From JANSWY01 sp965228955 (GTDB taxonomy: Bacteria > Bacteroidota > Bacteroidia > Cytophagales > Cyclobacteriaceae), in assembly GCA_965228955.1 (NCBI GenBank), contig OZ245848.1:5456001-5520000 (forward strand): a DNA stretch of 64,000 bases, in the 5' to 3' direction. A model generated the notes under the pieces. It searched no databases, was not told the DNA's origin, and worked only from the letters and a program-made list of their open reading frames with translations. Every line of letters begins with the position of its first letter. Position 1 is the first letter of the stretch. Position numbers and translations under genes: made by a program. Shown here one piece after another: positions 9,299 to 17,612 of this stretch.

Positions 9299-10819
9299 TT
9301 GCGATTATCATCTAGATATATAGCCCTAAGTTTATTTGTTGTTATTGCACTTGTGTTATTAGCATCCAATAACTCCTATGCCCAATTATTAGAGGACAGA
9401 GGAAAACTAAGAACGCAAAAGAGTCAATACAGGGGACTTGTCCTCTTTGAAAGGAAAGTAAAAACAGACAAATCCAAGAAAGACAAACCAAAGAAGAAAG
9501 CTTCGGTAAACGTAAAGTATAGCGTTGCTGGAAAACCAGGTAAAATCAGAAGAATCACACCAAAATTCTCAAATCCAAAACTTACAAAGAGAAGAACTCC
9601 GGTATCTCCAAGATTTTCTCCAAGAAGAAGAGCTGCAGTGGAACTAGCCGGGGGTCCACGATACAGTGAAAAAGTAGGTAAGAAACAAAAACGAACCACA
9701 GTGAGTCCAAGGTTTTCGCCTCGAAGAAGGGATGCAGTTGAATTAGCTGGATCACCTAGGTACTCAGAAAAGAAGAAAAAAGGCGCGAAAATAGCTGTTA
9801 GCCCAAGATTCTCTGCAAAGAGAAGAGAAGCTGTTGAGCTTGCTTCATCTCCAAGATTCTCAGAAAAAAGAAAACCTACCAAAAAAGGAGTCACATCCCC
9901 TAGGTATTCAGCGAAACGTAAAGATCAGGGGCGAACTCCAATAAACCCCAGATTCTCCGAAAGAGAAAAGTCAAATAGAAAGCTTGCAGTAAATCCAAGA
10001 TACTCTCAGCGTGAAAAAGCCAACAAAAAGTTAGCTGCCAACCCCAGGTATTCAGAAAGGCAAAAATCAAATGGCAAAATTCCTGTTTCACCTAGATTCT
10101 CAACTCCTCCAAAGGAACGAAAAATAGCTGCAACAGCACCGAGATATTCAGAAAGACCAATTTGGGGTAAACGAGCAAAAGTGAGCCCGAGATACTCAGA
10201 ACAAAGAGATGATCAAACAAGGGTTGCTGTAAGTCCAAGATACTCTGTCAAAACTGGTAAAACCCAAAAAGTCATCCGTAAAAATGGGTTCAATGTGATT
10301 GATTATTTAAGAGCAGCATCACCAAATGTTGCCCTTGGGCTTAAGCCATTCAATGAACAAATCAAGCAATACAAAGGAAGGCTCAAGAAAAAGGATGTTT
10401 ATCTGACTAAACGTGAATCACACAGATCACGAAACTATACTGGTGACTATAAAAAGAATATTAGAGTTGTAAGGAATTTTAAAGACAGACGCCAGGAAGG
10501 CCGATTGAGTGGCTATACTGGAGGTTTTACTACAAATAGAAAGTTCATAAACGACTTCCAGAAAAAGAATCAAGCAGAGAGAATGTCAAATTATGCCGGA
10601 GGGGAGATCAAGGCAAACAGAAAAAAGAGAAGCATGCATCCTAGCTCAGTTCATTTGATAGCGAAGCGACAAAGCAATAAACAAGTTAAGGAAGGAATGC
10701 GAAAGTTTAATGTCTTTTGGTCTAGATTAAACGGCAATAAAGAGCAACCTCCAAATGTACGCGGCAAAGTAAAGAAAGCCAAGTTTGACAAAAAGGAGAA
10801 GGACCTCTGGTACAATTAG
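9299..10819 (+). CDS. Secreted, highly basic protein of 16-residue [SN]PR[YF]S repeats
   Basis: A 506-residue protein I do not recognise. The likely start is TTG at 9299: a stop lies about 33 bases upstream and no ATG occurs between. The N-terminus is a signal peptide (hydrophobic ALSLFVVIALVLLAS, cleavage near SYAQ). Residues 103-327 hold about 14 tandem units of 16 residues with consensus [S/N]PR[Y/F]SE+, then a Lys/Arg-rich stretch ending in a small hydrophobic residue. Three alternate units carry RRxAVELA instead. A second, looser repeat follows (NYTGDY, GYTGGF, NYAGGE, spaced about 26-32 residues). The C-terminus (HPSSVHLIAKRQSN to DLWYN) is not repetitive. The predicted charge is strongly positive, so it may bind polyanions such as LPS, DNA or acidic exopolysaccharide. 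The next gene starts 6 bases later, so it is likely co-transcribed with the ytxJ-like gene. Confidence 0.8.
   Translation: MRLSSRYIALSLFVVIALVLLASNNSYAQLLEDRGKLRTQKSQYRGLVLFERKVKTDKSKKDKPKKKASVNVKYSVAGKPGKIRRITPKFSNPKLTKRRTPVSPRFSPRRRAAVELAGGPRYSEKVGKKQKRTTVSPRFSPRRRDAVELAGSPRYSEKKKKGAKIAVSPRFSAKRREAVELASSPRFSEKRKPTKKGVTSPRYSAKRKDQGRTPINPRFSEREKSNRKLAVNPRYSQREKANKKLAANPRYSERQKSNGKIPVSPRFSTPPKERKIAATAPRYSERPIWGKRAKVSPRYSEQRDDQTRVAVSPRYSVKTGKTQKVIRKNGFNVIDYLRAASPNVALGLKPFNEQIKQYKGRLKKKDVYLTKRESHRSRNYTGDYKKNIRVVRNFKDRRQEGRLSGYTGGFTTNRKFINDFQKKNQAERMSNYAGGEIKANRKKRSMHPSSVHLIAKRQSNKQVKEGMRKFNVFWSRLNGNKEQPPNVRGKVKKAKFDKKEKDLWYN
9605..10279 (+). repeat. Tandem 48-bp coding repeats
   Basis: About 14 in-frame units of 48 bases (one of 51) encoding the 16-residue PR[YF]S motif. 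The DNA copies are diverged, with different codons for the same residues, so the array is old and held by selection on the protein rather than recently amplified. Confidence 0.85.
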
Positions 10820-10825
10820 AAAATT

Positions 10826-11173
10826 ATGGATTGGATAAGACTTGAAGAATTAAGCCAGATTGACACAATTATTGAAGAATCAAAACAAGCACCTGTTGTG
10901 ATATTTAAACACAGCATTAGATGCTCTATCAGTTCAATGGCAATCAATCGTATTGAAAGATCATGGAAAGCTGATCGGACCAAAGCCTATTATCTCGATT
11001 TGATCAATTATAGAGATATCTCCAATAAGGTTGCTGAATTATTCGAAGTTCAGCATCAATCTCCACAAATCCTGGTGATTGAAAATGGCAAATGCATTTA
11101 TGATGATTCCCATATGGCAATACACTATGCTACTTTGGAATCATACATTCATACCTCAACGGCCTCAAATTAG
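10826..11173 (+). CDS. ytxJ: Bacillithiol-system thioredoxin-fold protein, YtxJ-like
   Basis: A 115-residue monothiol thioredoxin-fold protein of the YtxJ family, thought to act as a bacilliredoxin that removes bacillithiol from oxidised proteins in the cytoplasm. The family motif is visible as VIFKHSIRCSISSMA with the single active cysteine at Cys33; the later SPQILVIENGKCIYDDSH is the cis-Pro region of the fold. The residue after the cysteine is Ser, where many homologues have Pro. It begins 6 bases after the repeat-protein stop. Bacillithiol synthesis is known in Bacteroidota, which fits. Confidence 0.8.
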   Translation: MDWIRLEELSQIDTIIEESKQAPVVIFKHSIRCSISSMAINRIERSWKADRTKAYYLDLINYRDISNKVAELFEVQHQSPQILVIENGKCIYDDSHMAIHYATLESYIHTSTASN

Positions 11174-11284
11174 GAGTAAGGGGAGTTCAAAATTAATTTG
11201 TTCATTAATCTTGAGATGCACGGTCATGTTTAGTATATTACTAATAGGTCATTTTTTGAATCAACCTTCAAACTTATTCCGTGC

Positions 11285-11321
11285 TTTTGGCGTTTCAGTT
11301 TTACGCACTTGATTAATTTTG
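11285..11321 (+). promoter_or_regulatory. Putative promoter of the outer-membrane-like gene
   Basis: TTTTG at 11285-11289, 24 bases, then a perfect TAnnTTTG box (TAATTTTG, 11314-11321). The box ends 6 bases before the ATG at 11328, which predicts a leaderless or nearly leaderless transcript. The spacing is slightly long. Confidence 0.55.
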
Positions 11322-11327
11322 TATTTA

Positions 11328-12056
11328 ATGATTGATAAGTCCATAAATAAAGTATTCAAATTTACCCTGGCAATAGCTGTCTGCACTATGTTGTCAAAAT
11401 CTGCTTTTTCGCAATTCACTGAGCAGCAGATAGACTATACCAAGGAAATTACTTGGGGGCTTAACAAAAACACAAATGGAGGACTAATAGGCGGAATCAT
11501 CCTAAAGATGGGTGTTTCTCGTGGTAATGATGTTTTTCAAACATATGCCATTGAATTAAGTAACGTAAAGCATCCAAAGGAACTTTCGTACCGACAAGCA
11601 AGCTCATTCGTATGGGGGAAACAAAACTTTCTATACTCGATTAGAGGCCAGTATGGTCGAGAAAAACTACTCTTTAAAAAAGCTCCGCAACAGGGAGTTC
11701 AAATAAGTATGGGGGCCGCCGGAGGACCAAGTATTGGAATAATTGCCCCATATTATATTCAATACGGCGAGCAAAATACTTACGAACAATTTGATCCCGA
11801 AAAACACGCTTTTTCTAAAATATTAGGCTCTGGACGTCTGTTTCAAGGACTAGGAGAATCAAAACTTACAGTTGGTGGTAATTTTAAAGGCTACCTGAAC
11901 TTCGAGTTCGGGGCTTTCAAAAATAATGTTGCAGGACTTGAAATTGGCGCAATGCTTGAGGCTTATGCCAAAGAAGTAGTGATTATGCCAACCCAGGATA
12001 ACAGAGCAATTTTCCCTTCAGCGTACTTTACCCTTTTCTGGGGAACTCGAAAATAA
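11328..12056 (+). CDS. Putative outer-membrane beta-barrel protein
   Basis: A 242-residue protein from ATG 11328. The N-terminus is a signal peptide (FTLAIAVCTMLSKSAFSQ). The mature sequence alternates polar and hydrophobic residues in short strands with Gly-rich turns (GGLIGGIILKMG, GAAGGPSIGIIAPYYIQYG, FEFGAFKNNVAGLEIGAML) and ends SAYFTLFWGTRK. That pattern fits an outer-membrane barrel of about 8-12 strands, although the final residue is Lys rather than the usual Phe. It lies directly before lipA, which has its own promoter. Function unknown. Confidence 0.65.
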   Translation: MIDKSINKVFKFTLAIAVCTMLSKSAFSQFTEQQIDYTKEITWGLNKNTNGGLIGGIILKMGVSRGNDVFQTYAIELSNVKHPKELSYRQASSFVWGKQNFLYSIRGQYGREKLLFKKAPQQGVQISMGAAGGPSIGIIAPYYIQYGEQNTYEQFDPEKHAFSKILGSGRLFQGLGESKLTVGGNFKGYLNFEFGAFKNNVAGLEIGAMLEAYAKEVVIMPTQDNRAIFPSAYFTLFWGTRK

Positions 12057-12065
12057 TTGAACCAA

Positions 12066-12098
12066 TTTGGTCAATACCGGGTTTGGAAATTAACTTTG
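12066..12098 (+). promoter_or_regulatory. lipA promoter
   Basis: TTTG at 12066-12069, a 21-base spacer and TAACTTTG at 12091-12098: a full match to the Bacteroidota housekeeping promoter. The ATG of lipA is 19 bases further. The -33 element lies in a near-palindrome (ACCAA-T-TTGGT, 12061-12071). Confidence 0.75.
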
Positions 12099-12117
12099 CG
12101 TTTTTATTGATACTGAT

Positions 12118-13011
12118 ATGATAGAATTACCGGTAGTAGAAAAATCTTCTGACGAAAAAGTAAGAACCACAAAACCTAATTGGTTAAGAGTAAAATTACC
12201 AGTAGGTAAGGAATACGCTAAAGTCAGGAAAATAGTAGATGAGAACAAGCTGCACACTATTTGTGAAAGTGGAAATTGCCCAAATATGGGAGAATGCTGG
12301 GGTGCTGGTACCGCTACTTTCATGATTCTTGGAAATGTATGTACAAGAAGCTGTAGTTTTTGTGCTGTTGCTACCGGAAGACCACCTGAGTACGATCAAG
12401 AGGAACCGCAAAGAGTTGCAGAAGCGATCAAAACAATGGGGGTTAAACACGCTGTATTGACATCTGTTAACAGGGATGAGCTAAAAGACAGAGGTGCAGA
12501 AATCTGGTATCAAACTGTAGCTAAAACAAAAGAGCTCTCTCCGGAAACTACTATAGAGACCTTAATCCCAGACGTAAAAGGCAATTGGGATGCACTATAC
12601 AGAATGATCAGTGCTGGTCAGGAAGTAGTTTCTCACAACATGGAAACTGTTGAGCGTCTATATAGAAGGGTCAGACCTCAGGCCAAATATCAAAGAAGCC
12701 TCGACCAAACCAAACTGACTAAGGAATACGGAAAACGTACAAAGTCAGGTATCATGCTAGGACTTGGCGAAACAGAGGATGAAGTATTCAAAGCAATGGA
12801 TGATCTTGTAGAACACGGGTTAGACATTTTGACTTTGGGACAATATCTACAGCCAACAAAAATGCATATTGAAGTAGCAGAATTTATTCATCCTGATCAA
12901 TTTGAAAAATACAAAGAGGAAGGATTAAAGAGAGGTCTGAAATATGTTGAGTCTGGTCCATTAGTGAGATCTTCATATCATGCGGAACGTCATGTAAATG
13001 TTCCAACCTAG
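12118..13011 (+). CDS. lipA: Lipoyl synthase
   Basis: Radical-SAM enzyme that inserts two sulfur atoms into octanoylated lipoyl domains of 2-oxoacid dehydrogenases and the glycine cleavage H protein, in the cytoplasm. 297 residues, the normal length. Both cluster motifs are visible: the auxiliary [4Fe-4S] ligands in CESGNCPNMGEC and the radical-SAM CxxxCxxC as CTRSCSFC. Other family signatures are NLETV-like HNMETVERLYRRVR, the GLGET motif, and the C-terminal RSSYHAE, which contains the serine that ligates the auxiliary cluster. Expressed from its own promoter at 12066-12098. Confidence 0.97.
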   Translation: MIELPVVEKSSDEKVRTTKPNWLRVKLPVGKEYAKVRKIVDENKLHTICESGNCPNMGECWGAGTATFMILGNVCTRSCSFCAVATGRPPEYDQEEPQRVAEAIKTMGVKHAVLTSVNRDELKDRGAEIWYQTVAKTKELSPETTIETLIPDVKGNWDALYRMISAGQEVVSHNMETVERLYRRVRPQAKYQRSLDQTKLTKEYGKRTKSGIMLGLGETEDEVFKAMDDLVEHGLDILTLGQYLQPTKMHIEVAEFIHPDQFEKYKEEGLKRGLKYVESGPLVRSSYHAERHVNVPT

Positions 13012-13087
13012 TTAATTCTCAATATTTCATACTGGTGGGGTTTTAACCTCAGTCGCTGTATAATTTTCACTAGATTACAATCGCTAT

Positions 13088-13102
13088 AATGGTTTAACCA
13101 TT
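13088..13102. promoter_or_regulatory. Palindrome upstream of the secreted metalloprotease gene
   Basis: AATGGTT-T-AACCATT is a perfect 7-base inverted repeat with one central base, 54 bases before the protease ATG. Its size suits a dimeric regulator. No clear TAnnTTTG box was found in this gap (13012-13155). Confidence 0.35.
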
Positions 13103-13155
13103 CTGGCATTGATAATTGTGAAATTGTTAACCGATTGTGTATTAATACCCATTCA

Positions 13156-16100
13156 ATGAAAAACATTATTACTTTTTGCATGTTGGTTGTGCTTTCCGTG
13201 AGCGCTTTTGCTCAGGATATTCACTGGACTGATATGAACAATGGAAGGACTCCAGATCAAGTTTTCAGGCAACTTAGTGTTAATGAAAGTGATCTTGCGG
13301 ACTTACTTCTGACCAAAAGGTCCTCTAAAATTGAAATTTCACTTCCATTACCAAATGGGGAATTTATGAATTTTGAACTCACGCCTTCAGGTGTGATGTC
13401 TCCTGGACTAGCATCTAAATTTCCAGGAATCAAAACTTACAACGGGTTATCAAAAGACGGTAAGATCAGCGCTAAAATTGATTATTCCTCTAAAAAAGGG
13501 TTCCATGCGATGATCTTTACTCATGAGGGAACTGTATATATTGATCCGAACAATCATCTTAAGCCGGAATATTACAACTCCTATTACAGAAATGAATACA
13601 AACAGAAGTTCACGGCACCAGAGTTCATTGAAGAAGGTGTGGTAACGGATAAATCTCTCGATGTTAGAGGAAGAGGGCCATTTTCTGCCCGAAGAACTAC
13701 TTCAGGAACTGAACTCAGAAAATACAGACTTGCTGTTTCTGCTGATAACGAATACTCAGCATTTCACGGAGATACAAAAGAAGAGGTAATGGCGGCAATT
13801 GTGACTACCATCAATAGAGTCACTGGAATCTACGAGATTGATGTTGCTGTCACTTTAGAGTTAATAGATAACAATGATCTACTCATCTTCCTTGATCCGG
13901 AAACTGATCCATTTGATGGAGCTGGAGCATCTGCAGCATTAAGTATTAACCAGGAGCAAACGGACAATATTATTGGAACTGAAAACTATGACATTGGGCA
14001 TATTTTCACAACAGGGTCTGGTGGATTGGCTGGCCTGGGTGTTGTTTGTTCAGCAACAAGAAAAGCTCAGGGTACAACAGGAACCAACAACCCTACTGGT
14101 GATCCTTTTGATGTTGATTATGTTGCTCACGAAATAGGGCACCAATTTGCCGGAAATCATACATTCAATGGGTCTTCAGGTAGCTGTTCAGGAGGAAACA
14201 GAAATGGAGGTACTGCATATGAACCTGGTTCAGGGACAACTATCATGGCGTATGCCGGAATTTGTAACCCTCAAAATGTACAAAGTAACAGTGACGCATT
14301 TTTTCATGCCATAAGCCTTGAGGAAATTGTAAACTTTACCACTGTAAATGGTGGTAACTCTTGTGCCGTTATCACTGAGTCAGGAAACACCCCGCCTGTT
14401 GCAACTGTTCCAGATGGAGACTTCTTCATTCCAAATAGCACACCTTTCGTACTTGAAGGTTCTGCTACTGATGCTGATGGAGATAATTTAACTTATTCAT
14501 GGGAACAATTTGATCTTGGGCCAACTGGAGCACCAGATGAGCCAGAAGGAAATGCGCCTCTATTCCGAGCTTTTCTTCCAACTGATTCACCAATCAGACA
14601 ATTCCCTCAAAATAGTGACCTGATTAACGGTACTCAGACAATGGGAGAACTTCTTCCAGACTATCAAAGAACAATGAACTTTAGATTTGTTGTTAGAGAT
14701 AACAACCCTGCGGCGGGAGGAATTGACACTGAGGACATTTCATTTACGGTAAGCGGCGATGCTGGCCCATTTGTAGTCACTTCTCAGAGCTCAGAAGAAA
14801 CATATATTGGTGGTTCTCAGATTATGGTAGAGTGGGATGTTGCCAATACTGATCAGGCACCTGTAAATTGTAGTAGTGTTTCAATATTGCTTTCTACAGA
14901 TGGAGGTCAAACATTCCCAACTGTTCTAAAATCAAATACTGCAAATGATGGATCTGAAGCGGTATCATTGCCTGTTTTGGGATCAACAAATGCCAGAATC
15001 AAAGTTGCTTCAGTTGATAATATATTTTTCAATATCAACAGTTCAAATTTCATCATAGACGAACCGACAGAACCGGATTTTGTCATCAATCTTGTTGAGA
15101 CTGAATTGACTGTTTGTAGTCCAGATGATGCTACATTTGAATTCACTACTCAGGGAGTTCTTGGTTTTGCAGATGACGTTAGCTGGACAATTGAAGGGCT
15201 TCCTTCAGAACTGAATTCTGCACTTTCGAATAGCTCATCTGCAATTGGTGATGACGAAACATTAGTGATTTCAAATATCGGTAATACTTCTAGCGAGACG
15301 GTTTCATTCACTCTTGTAGGAACTTCTGGATCACTGACTCATTCTATTGGACTTACGGTGAATATTATAAATGACTTTGCAAACGATGTTGCTCTAAATT
15401 CACCGGCTGATGGTGCTGATAATATATCAACTTTACCTCAGCTAATTTGGGAACAACTAGAGGATGCTGACAATTATACAGTTCAGGTATCTGCAAATAG
15501 TGATTTCTCCACAATATTGGAAGAAAGAACAAACATGACGGATACATCTTTCAGGGTTCCAGAAAGATTGAGTTCATTAACTGAATACTTCTGGAGAGTA
15601 CAAGCATTCAAAACTTGTGACCACACTACTGAATTTGTTTCAGCATCTTTCACTACAGGCGATGAGAAAATACTAGACATCTACGATAATAATCTGAATA
15701 TTGAAATCCCAAGCAGTGGCACACCAACTGTTACTTCGGTAATTGAATTTGATCAAACTTTCGAAATCATCGATGTAAACGTAGTTGGCCTTGATATTAC
15801 TCACAGCTGGATTTCTGACCTGACAGTTACTCTTATTGATCCTTCAGGTGTTGAAGTTGAGCTATTCGCCTCTATTTGTGATAGTGAGGATAATGTCCTA
15901 GCAAACTTTGATAGCGATGCATCCACATCCACTTTACCTTGTCCACCTGTAGATAGCTTAACTTATCAACCTAGCGGAGACTTATCGATGTTAGTAGGTA
16001 ATACAACCAAAGGTGAATGGACAATTAGAGTGAGCGATGGTGTAAATCAAGATGGTGGTACAATCAATGCCTGGGGACTTGAAGTCCTATACAAACTGCC

Positions 16101-16614
16101 AGAAATTCCTGCAGCTCCTTCCAATCTGGAAATTCCAACTGCCGGATCTTTTGTGGCTTTAGAATGGACAGATAACTCAAATCTGGAAGATGGTTTTATC
16201 CTTCAAAGATCCTCCGATCTGACAAATTGGGAAACACTAGATTCTTTAGGTGCTAATGTTACATCATTCACAGATTTAAACCCGTCAGAAAGAACCGCTC
16301 ATTACAGAGTTGCGGCTTTCAATATATCGGGAGCGTCAGAATATTCTGAACCTGCATCTAATGTGATTACAGGTATTAATGACTTCAGAAATGATGTTAC
16401 TATAGCTCCTAATCCTGGAGTAAATGAACTATTCATTCAAAACAGAAGCAATCACGAAATCACTCAGGTAAGCCTGATTGACTTATCAGGAAAAGAAGTT
16501 TTAAATGTGCAATCAACAACAACAATTAATACATCAAGTATATTGAGAGGAGTCTACCTGGTGAAAGTATTGGTAAATAACAGACCAGTAACTTTCCGAT
16601 GGGTTAAGAAATAA
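13156..16614 (+). CDS. T9SS-exported reprolysin-like zinc metalloprotease
   Basis: A 1152-residue multidomain protein from ATG 13156. Order: signal peptide (1-20, ending SAFAQ); a propeptide-like beta-rich region to about 180; a metzincin catalytic domain (about 190-400) with HEIGHQFAGNH giving zinc ligands His325, His329 and His335 and catalytic Glu326, and the Met-turn IMAYAG; Ig/cadherin-like and FN3-like domains; a P (proprotein convertase) domain (about 840-980, ITHSWISDLTVTLIDPSG, INAWGLEV); another FN3 domain; and a C-terminal type A T9SS sorting domain (about 1080-1152, APNPGVNELFIQ, LRGVYLVKVLVN, ending RWVKK). It is therefore expected to be secreted or attached at the cell surface by the type IX system and to degrade proteins. 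A TTG 21 bases upstream is a less likely start. Confidence 0.93.
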   Translation: MKNIITFCMLVVLSVSAFAQDIHWTDMNNGRTPDQVFRQLSVNESDLADLLLTKRSSKIEISLPLPNGEFMNFELTPSGVMSPGLASKFPGIKTYNGLSKDGKISAKIDYSSKKGFHAMIFTHEGTVYIDPNNHLKPEYYNSYYRNEYKQKFTAPEFIEEGVVTDKSLDVRGRGPFSARRTTSGTELRKYRLAVSADNEYSAFHGDTKEEVMAAIVTTINRVTGIYEIDVAVTLELIDNNDLLIFLDPETDPFDGAGASAALSINQEQTDNIIGTENYDIGHIFTTGSGGLAGLGVVCSATRKAQGTTGTNNPTGDPFDVDYVAHEIGHQFAGNHTFNGSSGSCSGGNRNGGTAYEPGSGTTIMAYAGICNPQNVQSNSDAFFHAISLEEIVNFTTVNGGNSCAVITESGNTPPVATVPDGDFFIPNSTPFVLEGSATDADGDNLTYSWEQFDLGPTGAPDEPEGNAPLFRAFLPTDSPIRQFPQNSDLINGTQTMGELLPDYQRTMNFRFVVRDNNPAAGGIDTEDISFTVSGDAGPFVVTSQSSEETYIGGSQIMVEWDVANTDQAPVNCSSVSILLSTDGGQTFPTVLKSNTANDGSEAVSLPVLGSTNARIKVASVDNIFFNINSSNFIIDEPTEPDFVINLVETELTVCSPDDATFEFTTQGVLGFADDVSWTIEGLPSELNSALSNSSSAIGDDETLVISNIGNTSSETVSFTLVGTSGSLTHSIGLTVNIINDFANDVALNSPADGADNISTLPQLIWEQLEDADNYTVQVSANSDFSTILEERTNMTDTSFRVPERLSSLTEYFWRVQAFKTCDHTTEFVSASFTTGDEKILDIYDNNLNIEIPSSGTPTVTSVIEFDQTFEIIDVNVVGLDITHSWISDLTVTLIDPSGVEVELFASICDSEDNVLANFDSDASTSTLPCPPVDSLTYQPSGDLSMLVGNTTKGEWTIRVSDGVNQDGGTINAWGLEVLYKLPEIPAAPSNLEIPTAGSFVALEWTDNSNLEDGFILQRSSDLTNWETLDSLGANVTSFTDLNPSERTAHYRVAAFNISGASEYSEPASNVITGINDFRNDVTIAPNPGVNELFIQNRSNHEITQVSLIDLSGKEVLNVQSTTTINTSSILRGVYLVKVLVNNRPVTFRWVKK

Positions 16615-16644
16615 TCTCTGTTTTACGAACCAACTCAGTTATGG

Positions 16645-16672
16645 GGCACCTTAATTAAGGTGCCTTTTTTTA
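16645..16672 (+). terminator. Strong intrinsic terminator
   Basis: A perfect 20-base palindrome, GGCACCTTAATTAAGGTGCC (16645-16664), followed by seven or more T. It ends the metalloprotease transcript and lies in the gap before the convergent bestrophin gene. No T tract is present for the other strand. Confidence 0.9.
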
Positions 16673-17563
16673 TGCTGGTGTCAGTTCTTTCTTTACAGAA
16701 ATAATTTCATTAATGTTTCTTCTGATTTTAACTGAGAGCTCATTCAGTGGAAGGTCGTTTACATCGGTACCAAACGGATCTTCAATTTCTTCAGAAATCA
16801 ACTCAATACTCACTAAAAAATAAAAGGCAAACAACACGAGAGGTACTGTATAATATCCAATCGAGCTTACAAAACCAATTGGAAGAGTAATAGCATATAG
16901 AAACAAGAATTTCTTGATAAACATAGAGTAACTGTAAGGAATTGGAGTAGATTTTATTCGTTCACAGGCTCCAACAATATCTGTAAATCCTTTGATCTCT
17001 TTATCCAATAGAAATAGTTGTTCAGCAGTTATCACATCTTCCGCCCTAAGTTTGGTTAATCTTTGGTACATCAACTTATTAATAGCATTTGGTCGATGCT
17101 TGCTTTTGATGATTTGCTCTTTGTATTCATCATTGATGAAATCCATTTCACCAACCAAAATACTATCTCTCAAGTGCTCCTTTATTGCGACAACAACATT
17201 TCCAATCATCTTTCTGAAGAAATCTCTGTCTTCAATCCTGTCTTCAGGAAGAAAAGCATTTAGCTTCAAACTAAAATTTCTGCTGTCATTAACTAAGGCT
17301 CCCCACTGCTTTCGTCCTTCCCACCATCTATCATAAGCCGTATTAGTTCTTAAAACCAAGAACAAACCTAACACTACCCCAAGTATGGAATGAACTGCAG
17401 GACTGCCACTGAAATCAAGTTTGAAAACATCCAGAACTAAAAAACAAAATAGTGCTGTAGAAGAACCAATGAATAAAATCAACGGTAGTAATGCTTTCAT
17501 TACATGCCGGCTGTACACGTCAAAAATCAGTGAAAACCATGATTTCGGATTATATTGGATCAT
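16670..17563 (-). CDS. Bestrophin-family membrane channel
   Basis: A 297-residue member of the bacterial bestrophin (UPF0187) family, pentameric inner-membrane ion channels. Predicted membrane segments include LLPLILFIGSSTALFCFLVL, ILGVVLGLFLVLRTNTAYDRWWEGR and the pair near residues 215-260 (FLFLYAITLPIGFVSSIGY, LVLFAFYFLVSIEL). The motifs NTAYDRWWEGRKQWG and the C-terminal EEIEDPFGTDVNDLPL are hallmarks of the family. It is the last gene of the long minus-strand run, 49 bases after the GH3 gene, with its own possible -7 box at 17596-17603. Ion selectivity cannot be told from the sequence. Confidence 0.92.
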   Translation of the reverse strand: MIQYNPKSWFSLIFDVYSRHVMKALLPLILFIGSSTALFCFLVLDVFKLDFSGSPAVHSILGVVLGLFLVLRTNTAYDRWWEGRKQWGALVNDSRNFSLKLNAFLPEDRIEDRDFFRKMIGNVVVAIKEHLRDSILVGEMDFINDEYKEQIIKSKHRPNAINKLMYQRLTKLRAEDVITAEQLFLLDKEIKGFTDIVGACERIKSTPIPYSYSMFIKKFLFLYAITLPIGFVSSIGYYTVPLVLFAFYFLVSIELISEEIEDPFGTDVNDLPLNELSVKIRRNINEIISVKKELTPA

Positions 17564-17595
17564 ATCTGTATATTTCTTCTGGAAATTGAATTTAG

Positions 17596-17603
17596 CAAAT
17601 CTA
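17596..17603 (-). promoter_or_regulatory. Possible bestrophin promoter -7 box
   Basis: On the minus strand TAGATTTG is an exact TAnnTTTG match, 32 bases upstream of the bestrophin ATG. No good TTTG was seen at the expected -33 position, so this is tentative. Confidence 0.35.
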
Positions 17604-17612
17604 TGCTTTCTA

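Noticed and set aside
9424..10091. Long open frames on the minus strand opposite the 16-residue repeat gene
   Set aside because: They mirror the repeats of the plus-strand gene; the plus-strand protein has a signal peptide and a coherent repeat, so these are shadows.
11079..11312. Frame overlapping the ytxJ-like gene end
   Set aside because: Lacks a coherent fold and is embedded in the ytxJ-like gene and the promoter region of the next gene.
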